Shown: piece by piece, positions 1 to 4,270 of the stretch
How the letters are laid out: every line of letters starts with the position of its first letter
How positions within the stretch are numbered: position 1 is the first letter of the stretch
Assembly (NCBI GenBank): GCA_014380825.1
Contig: JACMJD010000256.1
Coordinates: 1 to 5,356 of the forward strand
DNA length: 5,356 nt
Direction of reading: 5' to 3'
Origin: Phycisphaerae bacterium
GTDB taxonomy: Bacteria > Planctomycetota > Phycisphaerae > Tepidisphaerales > Tepidisphaeraceae
Position numbers and translations under genes: made by a program
Notes under the pieces: model-generated
Seen by the model: the letters and a program-made list of their open reading frames with translations, nothing else
Told to the model about the DNA's origin: nothing
Database searches by the model: none

Positions 1-136
1 AACGAGGATCCGGGTCTTCCTCCGTCAAGTCGCGACTTTGCCAGAGGACAAGGTCGATCATCTTCAGACGAGTGATGTTCGCCCAGGGGTACGCGACTTT
101 GAACAACTCGCACACGATCCGCTCCGTCGCCAACAT
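1..136 (-). CDS. Partial unidentified protein (N-terminal 45 residues), coupled to the aminopeptidase gene
   Basis: An open frame starts with ATG at 136 and continues to the window edge without a stop, giving 45 residues that begin MLATERIVCELFKVAYPWAN and end in an acidic EEDPDPR stretch. The ATG lies one base after the TGA stop of the aminopeptidase (TGAGATG). Such spacing is typical of translational coupling within an operon, and it is the main reason to believe the gene. The N-terminal part looks like an amphipathic helix rather than a signal peptide. I do not recognise the family. No domain can be named from 45 residues, and the rest of the gene lies outside the window. It probably shares the promoter of the aminopeptidase. 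Confidence 0.6.
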   Translation of the reverse strand, partial: MLATERIVCELFKVAYPWANITRLKMIDLVLWQSRDLTEEDPDPR

Positions 137-137
137 C

Positions 138-1268
138 TCACGCCCCCAGCTTCTCCGGATTCAACCCATTCAACTCCGGCGTCGTGAAGATGCCATCCTT
201 CCGGATCAGCTTGTCGTCGAAGTAAATCTCGCCGCCGCCGTAGTCTTTTCTTTGAATCAGGACCATGTCCCAATGCACCTGGCTGCGGTTGCCGTTGTCG
301 GCCTCGTCGTAGGCTTGGCCGGGGGTGAGGTGGAAGCTGCCGGCGATCTTTTCGTCGAAGAGGATGTCCTTCATCGGCTTCATCACGTGCGGGTTGAAGC
401 CCAAGCTCCATTCGCCGATGTAGCGGGCGCCTTCATCTGCATCGAGAATCTGATTCAGCTTCTTCGTGTTCGCCTCGCTGTCGGCCGTCGCTGCGATCAC
501 TTTGCCGCTCTTAAATTCCAGGCGGATGCCGTTGAAGATCGTGCCGCGGTACATGGTTTCACAGTTGAACTGGATGACGCCGTTCACGCTGTCTCGCACC
601 GGGCAGGTGAAGCATTCGCCGTCCGGGATGTTCCGCTCGCCCCAGCAGCCGACCGCGCCGATCCCCTTGATGCTGAAGTTCAGCTCGGTGCCGGGCGAGA
701 TGATGCGCACGCGATCCGTGCGTCGCATCAGGTCTTCCAGCGGCTTCATCGCATCGCGCATCTTCGCGTAGTCCACGCCCGCGCAGACGCGGAAGTAGAA
801 ATCCTCGAACGCTTCGGTGCTCATGCCCGCCGCCTGCGCCATGCTCGGGCTTGGCCAACGCATCACCACCCACCGCGTCTTGGGCACGCGCACCTCGCTG
901 TGCACGTGCTTCCACCAGAACTTCTCGTACAAGTCCATCTTCTCCGGCGGCACATCGCTCGTCTCCGCGACATTGTGCGATCCGCGCACGCCCGCGTAGC
1001 ACTGCACATTCTCCATCCGCAGCCGCTCGATCTGGCCGATCAGCTTCATCTGCTCCGGCGAAGCGACGTTGTACAACGCCCTCTGAATCTGCTGACTCTT
1101 CGTGCTGACGAGCGGCAAGCCGCCGGCTTCGGCGATCGTTCTGATGAATTCGACGGTGAAGTCGTTCGGGATATCAAACGCTTCGATGAGTACTTTGTCG
1201 CCCTTGGCGACTTGCATGGAGTGATGGACAAGAACTTTCGCGAGTTGTGTGTAGCGCGGGTCTTTCAT
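138..1268 (-). CDS. ampS: M29-family metallo-aminopeptidase (AmpS / aminopeptidase T type)
   Basis: Predicted cytoplasmic, 376-residue, divalent-metal-dependent aminopeptidase that removes N-terminal residues from peptides. The opening MKDPRYTQLAKVLVHHSMQV matches the usual M29 start. The C-terminal half carries the expected metal-site pattern: Glu218 in DGECF, Glu286 in YIGEWSLG, His313 in SFHLTPG, and His332 and Asp334 in VHWD, with Tyr320 seven residues after His313 as the likely catalytic tyrosine. These assignments follow from family knowledge; the motifs themselves are visible. There is no signal peptide or membrane segment. The protein is somewhat shorter than the roughly 410 residues common in the family, mainly between His313 and His332. 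The frame is open upstream to 1463, but those 65 residues look non-coding (PPHPH, Cys/Trp/Arg-rich) and lie before the family's normal start, so ATG at 1268 is chosen. No Shine-Dalgarno sequence precedes it. The symbol is a family-level name; substrate preference is unknown. Confidence 0.93.
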   Translation of the reverse strand: MKDPRYTQLAKVLVHHSMQVAKGDKVLIEAFDIPNDFTVEFIRTIAEAGGLPLVSTKSQQIQRALYNVASPEQMKLIGQIERLRMENVQCYAGVRGSHNVAETSDVPPEKMDLYEKFWWKHVHSEVRVPKTRWVVMRWPSPSMAQAAGMSTEAFEDFYFRVCAGVDYAKMRDAMKPLEDLMRRTDRVRIISPGTELNFSIKGIGAVGCWGERNIPDGECFTCPVRDSVNGVIQFNCETMYRGTIFNGIRLEFKSGKVIAATADSEANTKKLNQILDADEGARYIGEWSLGFNPHVMKPMKDILFDEKIAGSFHLTPGQAYDEADNGNRSQVHWDMVLIQRKDYGGGEIYFDDKLIRKDGIFTTPELNGLNPEKLGA

Positions 1269-1278
1269 GATGAGGCGG

Positions 1279-1284
1279 ATGATA
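1279..1284 (-). promoter_or_regulatory. Possible -10 element of the aminopeptidase gene
   Basis: Reading on the minus strand, TATCAT (5 of 6 matches to TATAAT) ends 10 nt before the ATG at 1268. A transcript from it would have almost no 5' leader. No convincing -35 hexamer is seen 16-18 nt upstream. The support is mainly that the other genes in the window show the same arrangement. Confidence 0.35.
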
Positions 1285-1553
1285 ACGTGCGGATGGGGAG
1301 GTGAGGAGCCGGATCCGCCCGCGACCCAAAAGTCATTCGCATTGCAACAACGCCACGCGCGAAAAATCGACATCTCCTGATTCAGCCAGCACTTCCGCTG
1401 TGACGATTTCGGCCGATGGTGCATGGTGTTGCATCTCGTTGCACGGCGCAGATCCAACGTCAATTCCGTTCAGTTCGATTGCCAATGAGCCGTTGGACTC
1501 GCAGCCGCGCATCGACGCGCTCGACTAAGCGCCGCGTCTACCATTACTCCCCG

Positions 1554-1585
1554 CGCTGCGCCGGCCGCTCGCGCGGCGCGCAGCG
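1554..1585. repeat. GC-rich inverted repeat (bulged hairpin)
   Basis: The left arm CGCTGCGCCG (1554-1563) is the reverse complement of the right arm CGGCGCGCAGCG (1574-1585), apart from two extra bases in the right arm. The loop is about 10 nt. No T-run follows on either strand, so it does not read as an intrinsic terminator. The arm core GCGCTGCGC/GCGCAGCGC recurs nearby. Confidence 0.5.
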
Positions 1586-1684
1586 CAGGACCGTAATCTT
1601 CATCTCTCGATCAAATCTCGTGCCCAGATTTTTGTATTTTTCATTTCGCGCGCTGCGCGAAAACATCGTCCGGCGCGCAGCGCA
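1574..1684. repeat. 14-bp direct repeat pair CGGCGCGCAGCGCA
   Basis: CGGCGCGCAGCGCA occurs identically at 1574-1587 and 1671-1684, 97 bp apart. The first copy is the right arm of the hairpin at 1554-1585. The core GCGCAGCGC also appears in inverted orientation at 1650-1658, and a partial copy (GCAGCGCAGC) near 1758-1767. The spacing does not fit a CRISPR array. The pair may bind a protein or be a remnant of a dispersed palindromic element. Confidence 0.45.
1644..1662. repeat. Perfect 8-bp stem, 3-nt loop inverted repeat
   Basis: TTTCGCGC (1644-1651) and GCGCGAAA (1655-1662) are exact reverse complements around GCT. The T-rich stretch (1629-1640) lies before the hairpin on the plus strand, not after it, so terminator function is not indicated for a plus-strand transcript. 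It could be an operator-like palindrome or a structured RNA element. Confidence 0.5.
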
Positions 1685-1692
1685 ACCCCGGA

Positions 1693-1740
1693 GGATCGCG
1701 AATCGGCATCGTTCGCCAGAACCGACGAACTGAGCGATCC
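1693..1740. repeat. Two-tier inverted repeat GGATCGC...GCGATCC
   Basis: GGATCGC (1693-1699) pairs exactly with GCGATCC (1734-1740). Inside it GTTCG (1711-1715) pairs with CGAAC (1726-1730), with an alternative TCGG/CCGA pairing (1703-1706 with 1722-1725). It lies 86 nt before the HAF-repeat gene and could be in its regulatory region. The inner bases are asymmetric, so a stable RNA fold is uncertain. Confidence 0.35.
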
Positions 1741-1789
1741 AGGGGACATCCGGCAGGCAGCGCAGCCGAACCGAAAACAGGCTTTTGCT

Positions 1790-1819
1790 TTGCGGCTATC
1801 GCGGTTGCGGTGGTAGCAT
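1790..1819 (+). promoter_or_regulatory. Possible promoter of the HAF-repeat gene
   Basis: TTGCGG (1790-1795) and TAGCAT (1814-1819) are separated by 18 bp and followed after 6 nt by the ATG at 1826. A transcript would start at or next to the start codon. Both hexamers are imperfect, and the call rests partly on the same spacing being seen before other genes in the window. No Shine-Dalgarno sequence is visible. Confidence 0.35.
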
Positions 1820-1825
1820 ATCGGC

Positions 1826-3271
1826 ATGCGAAAACTGGGGTGCAAGCGGCCGCGATTACTGCGCGCGATCCTCATGGCGACTCTTGGCTGCACTATTTCA
1901 CGAGCTGAAGGAGCCGTCCCCGTCTATGGCGGGCCGCCGGACCCGAATTGGTACATTGGTTTTGGTTTAGGGGTTACCGATGCCGGCGACGGACAGGCGA
2001 TTACCCGGTTGAATAACGGCGGTCCCTTCCATTGGGATGCTTCAGGCGCGTCGCCTGTACCACTCCGACCTCTGCTTGGTAGTGCGCCGCTGGCAAGTTC
2101 GAGGGCATGGACGACTAATCCCGCTGGCATCGCAGTCGGTTACACCGCTGACGAATCGGGAACGGTCCCCGTCTTGTGGGACACGACGGGCACGCCATTG
2201 AAACTCAGCGGATTGAGTGCAGTTGCCGGTCCTTCAACCTATTTCGGGAGTGCCAACGCGATCAACGCGGCTGGCGTGATTGTCGGTGAGGCCCGCAAGA
2301 CCAACGGCAGCCAGGATCTCGGTATGCGCGCGGTGCGGTGGAGCGCCGGTGATCACACCATCACCGAACTAGGAACACTTGGTACCAGCGCGTCTGGATT
2401 GACAAACGTTCACGCAGACGTTGTCAACCCTGCCGGCACGACCGTTGGACGAGGAACACGATATAATTTCATCGGGCAATTGACCGGCACTCCCCCCATT
2501 CGGTGGGAGGCGGGCAGCACGGTCGCGATCGAATTGGAATCATTTGGAAACAATCAAGGCGGCACGTCACAGTCAGACGTGAAGTCTATCAACGCATTTG
2601 GCACTGCGGTGGGCTGGTCTCACAAGTACACCAACGGGCGTCATACGAGTACCGGCGCAGCGCGCTGGGACGGCAACTCCACGACGATCACCGAGCTGTA
2701 TGGCATCGGTCCCGACGTGGCCGCCGGCACGATCAGTAACCTCGCGCTCGGGATAAGTGATCGCGGCACGGTGGTGGGGTATGAAGATCGATACAGCATG
2801 TTTGGAAGTTGGACAGGCACCCACGCAATTCGGTGGGATGCTGGGGCCACTGCTCCCACCCCGCTCGGCGAGCTAGGTGTGGGCGCCAACGGAAAGACCA
2901 ATTCGCGCGCTTACTCGATCAACGCCAACGACATCGCCGTCGGTTATGCAGCTACTTTCTCCGGGGGCAATTACGCCGGCGATCACGCGGTTGCGTGGGG
3001 CTCAGACGGGATTGCCATCGACTTGAACTTGCTGATCGATCCGGCGAGCGGATGGATTCTGCGCCAAGCGGACGACATCTCAGATAACGATTGGGTCACA
3101 GGGACAGGTTTATACGATCCTGATGGACCGGGCGGTACCCAGCCTTACTATCGCGGTTTCCTGATTCAAATCCCAGAACCCATTTTTGCAGGAGCGCTGG
3201 TTTTGCTGCCGCTCTACCTTCGGCGCCGGCGGAAGTTCAATCAGATGAAAGAAGGAAGAAGTGGGCGATAA
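1826..3271 (+). CDS. Secreted HAF-repeat protein with PEP-CTERM sorting signal
   Basis: 481 residues. Residues 1-29 form a Sec signal (MRKLGCKRPR basic region, LLRAILMATLGCTI core, cleavage likely after AEGA). The body is about six or seven repeats of roughly 50 residues, each of the form 'A..IN..G..VG' followed by 'A.RW' and 'L..LG'. Clear units start near 91, 142, 195, 251, 305 and 360, with a degenerate one before 71 and a closing piece near 411-447. This matches the extracellular HAF repeat family, probably a beta-rich fold. The C-terminus shows the PEP-CTERM tripartite tail: IPEP at 449-452, a short hydrophobic segment 454-465, then RRRRK at 466-470. It should be processed by an exosortase (none in this window) and displayed outside the cell or in the matrix. 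The tail continues 11 residues beyond the Arg cluster, and the stop lies within the convergent tRNA gene. The biological role of HAF proteins is unknown. ATG at 1826 fits the signal peptide. Confidence 0.88.
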   Translation: MRKLGCKRPRLLRAILMATLGCTISRAEGAVPVYGGPPDPNWYIGFGLGVTDAGDGQAITRLNNGGPFHWDASGASPVPLRPLLGSAPLASSRAWTTNPAGIAVGYTADESGTVPVLWDTTGTPLKLSGLSAVAGPSTYFGSANAINAAGVIVGEARKTNGSQDLGMRAVRWSAGDHTITELGTLGTSASGLTNVHADVVNPAGTTVGRGTRYNFIGQLTGTPPIRWEAGSTVAIELESFGNNQGGTSQSDVKSINAFGTAVGWSHKYTNGRHTSTGAARWDGNSTTITELYGIGPDVAAGTISNLALGISDRGTVVGYEDRYSMFGSWTGTHAIRWDAGATAPTPLGELGVGANGKTNSRAYSINANDIAVGYAATFSGGNYAGDHAVAWGSDGIAIDLNLLIDPASGWILRQADDISDNDWVTGTGLYDPDGPGGTQPYYRGFLIQIPEPIFAGALVLLPLYLRRRRKFNQMKEGRSGR

Positions 3272-3335
3272 GGGACTTGAACCCCTGACCTCACGGGTGT
3301 GATCCGTGCGCTCTAGCCAGCTGAGCTAATCGCCC
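3262..3335 (-). tRNA. tRNA-Val (anticodon CAC)
   Basis: All cloverleaf arms can be drawn on the minus strand. The acceptor GGGCGAT pairs with ATCGCCC; the D-stem is GCTC/GAGC with loop AGCTGGCTA; the anticodon stem CACGG/CCGTG encloses loop ATCACAC, placing CAC at 34-36; the variable loop is AGGTC; the T-stem AGGGG/CCCTT has one G-T pair and loop TTCAAGT. The discriminator is A, as is usual for valine tRNAs. CCA is not encoded (A is followed by CTT), so it must be added by the nucleotidyltransferase. It decodes GUG. Position 32 is A and 38 is C, the reverse of the common pyrimidine-32/A-38. The gene lies 44 bp after the mutT stop on the same strand and may be co-transcribed. Its 3' end overlaps the end of the convergent HAF-repeat gene. 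Confidence 0.95.
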
Positions 3336-3379
3336 GAGTTTTGCGAACAACCGTAATTTACGAGCCTCGGCGGGCGAAA

Positions 3380-3811
3380 TCAACCGGGAGGCTCCTCGTT
3401 CATCAAGTCGATGATCTGTTCGATCAATTCTTCGTTGGCCGGCGGGAATTGATAATCGCGCAATTCCGTCGGCTCAATCCAGCGCGCATCCTGGCACTCG
3501 ATCAGCTTCGGTTCGCCTTGGACATGCCGGCAGACGAATGGGTGCAATCGGACAACCGCAGACGGGTAATCGTGTTCGATAGTTTCGAGTCGCCGGAACG
3601 GGTGAGCGGTGATGTCGATCTCTTCACGCAACTCGCGCGCGAGGCACTGTTCGAGCGTCTCGCCGATCTCGCATTTGCCGCCGGGGAATTCCCAGTATCC
3701 GCCTAGCGTGTCGTCGGCCTTTCGTTGGGTGATGAGGACGAGCTGATCGCGCACGACAATGGCGATCGGGGCGTCGATTTGCTCTTTGGCGGAACGCGAT
3801 TCGATGGACAT
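3380..3811 (-). CDS. mutT: MutT-like Nudix hydrolase (8-oxo-dGTP diphosphatase)
   Basis: 143-residue cytoplasmic Nudix protein expected to hydrolyse 8-oxo-dGTP to the monophosphate, preventing A:T to C:G transversions. The Nudix box is complete at residues 45-67: Gly45-x5-Glu51-x7-Arg59-Glu60-Leu-Arg-Glu63-Glu64-Ile-Asp66-Ile67. Asp66 stands where Gly is usual; the metal-binding glutamates are intact. Two further features favour MutT over a generic Nudix enzyme: the WEFPGGK segment (Phe42 aligns with E. coli Phe35) and a C-terminal FPPANE segment, where Asn126 aligns with E. coli Asn119, which reads 8-oxoguanine. Length is close to E. coli MutT (129), with about seven extra residues at the N-terminus. 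The start ATG at 3811 has no Shine-Dalgarno; a later start is possible, but no other Met precedes the Nudix fold. The tRNA-Val gene follows on the same strand. Substrate assignment is inference from motifs. Confidence 0.9.
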   Translation of the reverse strand: MSIESRSAKEQIDAPIAIVVRDQLVLITQRKADDTLGGYWEFPGGKCEIGETLEQCLARELREEIDITAHPFRRLETIEHDYPSAVVRLHPFVCRHVQGEPKLIECQDARWIEPTELRDYQFPPANEELIEQIIDLMNEEPPG

Positions 3812-3819
3812 GTAAGTGC

Positions 3820-3825
3820 AGTCTA
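3820..3825 (-). promoter_or_regulatory. Possible -10 element of mutT
   Basis: On the minus strand TAGACT ends 8 nt before the mutT ATG at 3811. A TTCGCG hexamer lies 17 bp upstream of it but matches the -35 consensus poorly. The same TAGACT occurs before the gene at 5255, also with TTCGCG 18 bp upstream. The spacing would give a leaderless or nearly leaderless mRNA. Confidence 0.35.
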
Positions 3826-3944
3826 ACCGCGCAGAGAGCGATCGCGAAAAGCGCGCAGATCAAAATTGTCGCGTCGCGCACAAGTAACTGATAATAAAGA
3901 GCTTACAAAACGATTTTCATTCTAATTTCGGCCCGGACTCTTGA

Positions 3945-3973
3945 TTGACACTCGTTTTGGGCGGGGTTATAGT
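3945..3973 (+). promoter_or_regulatory. Strong sigma70-type promoter
   Basis: TTGACA (3945-3950) is a perfect -35 hexamer, followed by an optimal 17-bp spacer and TATAGT (3968-3973), 5 of 6 matches to the -10 consensus. Transcription should begin near 3979-3981. No start codon with a credible gene follows closely. The next transcribed feature is a hairpin-rich stretch ending in an intrinsic terminator at 4081-4124, so this promoter most likely drives a structured RNA. Confidence 0.8.
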
Positions 3974-3979
3974 CCGAAT

Positions 3980-4124
3980 CGTCGTCGGCGAAATTTCGAC
4001 GCTCCGCGCTGCTTCCGGGGGTAGGCGCGATGCGTAGCTGGCGGCCCCAACTTCGAGTGAACGGCTTCTTGCCGTGGCGCACTTCCGGAGGTGGACAGGA
4101 GCCACCCCTCCGGAAGTTTTTTTT
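3980..4124 (+). ncRNA. Candidate structured RNA of unknown family (free small RNA or pyrK leader)
   Basis: About 145 nt bounded by a near-consensus promoter and an intrinsic terminator. Visible pairings are CGTCG/CGACG (3983-3987 with 3997-4001), GGGG/CCCC (4018-4021 with 4045-4048) closing a loop that contains CGC/GCG (4026-4028 with 4032-4034), and a perfect ACGGC/GCCGT hairpin (4061-4065 with 4071-4075). The terminator stem follows. A second, mutually exclusive pairing is possible: 4012-4021 can pair with the 3' arm of the terminator at 4107-4116 over ten consecutive pairs. I compared it by eye with 6S, SRP, tmRNA and common riboswitch cores and recognise none. The gap from terminator to the pyrK start is 146 nt, so it may be an independent RNA. 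If read-through occurs, it would be the 5' leader of pyrK. Confidence 0.6.
4081..4124 (+). terminator. Strong intrinsic terminator
   Basis: ACTTCCGGAGG (4081-4091) pairs perfectly with CCTCCGGAAGT (4107-4117), extended by TGG/CCA (4092-4094 with 4102-4104) across a two-base bulge, with loop ACAGGAG. A run of eight T (4117-4124) follows directly. It terminates plus-strand transcription coming from the promoter at 3945-3973 and stops short of pyrK. On the minus strand the T-run becomes an A-run before the hairpin, so it is not bidirectional. Confidence 0.9.
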
Positions 4125-4171
4125 GGGCCAAGCCGACCCTGCCGTCGGATCAATCAACAGAAGAAAAATTC

Positions 4172-4240
4172 GGCCATAGAGGCACAGAGGACACAGAGAA
4201 AGACGAATTTCGTTTCTGTCTTCTCTGTGCCTCTGTGGCC
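4172..4240. repeat. REP/MITE-like palindromic repeat ('GGCACAGAGGACACAGAG' type)
   Basis: GGCCATAGAGGCACAGAG (4172-4189) is complementary to CTCTGTGCCTCTGTGGCC (4223-4240) with one T/G mismatch, a wobble pair in RNA. The inner parts (ACACAGAG...GACGAA against TTCGTTTCTGTCTT) continue the palindrome imperfectly to its centre near 4208. The sequence is made of short CACAGAG/ACAGAG units. Repeats of this type are widespread between genes in environmental PVC, acidobacterial and similar genomes, and their translations (HRGTEDTEK on one side) often appear as false protein termini. No transposase is encoded here and no clear target-site duplication is visible. It ends 30 bp before the pyrK ATG. Confidence 0.8.
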
Positions 4241-4256
4241 AACTGCATTTTCGTTC

Positions 4257-4262
4257 TACAAT
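4257..4262 (+). promoter_or_regulatory. Possible -10 element of pyrK
   Basis: TACAAT (5 of 6 matches to TATAAT) ends 8 nt before the pyrK ATG at 4271. A suitable -35 would fall inside the right arm of the palindromic repeat (TGTGGC, poor match). No Shine-Dalgarno sequence is present. If used, it would give a leaderless pyrK mRNA independent of the upstream promoter and terminator. Confidence 0.4.
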
Positions 4263-4270
4263 CACTTCGA

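Larger units (their letters stand above)
1269..1825. other. Divergent intergenic region without a supported gene
   Basis: This 557-bp stretch separates the divergently read aminopeptidase and HAF-repeat genes. Open frames exist in it, including a GTG-started 75-codon frame at 1301-1528, but they are Ser/Arg/Pro-rich, match no family I know and lack domain-like patterning, so none is called. The left half has no obvious structure. The right half, from about 1550, is dense in GCGC-rich inverted repeats and contains a 14-bp direct repeat, listed separately. Promoters of both flanking genes should lie at its two ends. Confidence 0.6.

Noticed and set aside
72..1304. Plus-strand open frame of 410 codons opposite the aminopeptidase
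   Set aside because: It is antisense to a gene with intact M29 metal-site motifs. Its translation is rich in Ala, Val, His, Arg and Leu with no domain pattern, as expected from the reverse frame of a GC-rich gene.
1269..1463. 65-residue N-terminal extension of the aminopeptidase
   Set aside because: The M29 family starts at about MKDPRY. The upstream residues have no conserved pattern, and a -10-like TATCAT lies inside the extension.
1301..1528. GTG-started 75-codon frame on the plus strand in the divergent gap
   Set aside because: Ser/Pro/Arg-rich translation, no recognisable family, and only moderate codon-position bias. Without a homologue I cannot support it as a gene or gene remnant.
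1613..1640. AAATCT/AGATTT stem followed by a T-rich run, terminator-like on the plus strand
   Set aside because: The stem is only 6 bp and mostly A-T, and no supported plus-strand gene lies upstream to need terminating.
1554..1767. Possible CRISPR-like repetition of GCGCAGCGC units
   Set aside because: Copies are few, irregularly spaced, partly inverted and separated by non-uniform spacers; no cas gene is present.
3341..3706. Plus-strand open frame of 121 codons
   Set aside because: Antisense to mutT, whose Nudix box and FPPAN motif are intact.
3839..3846. GCGATCGC palindrome upstream of mutT
   Set aside because: A single 8-bp site of this composition is expected in GC-rich DNA, and no second copy is nearby to suggest an operator.
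3624..3881. Minus-strand frame starting with a hydrophobic, signal-like segment (MRDATILICALFAIALC)
   Set aside because: It overlaps mutT out of frame and becomes Arg/His-rich beyond the mutT start. The hydrophobic start is probably chance in the mutT upstream region.
4001..4050. Resemblance to SRP RNA (CCGGAAGCAGC on the minus strand) or an SAH-riboswitch-like GCGCTGC core
   Set aside because: The SRP apical motif is incomplete and on the strand opposite the promoter and terminator. The SAH-type conserved flanks and pseudoknot cannot be drawn.
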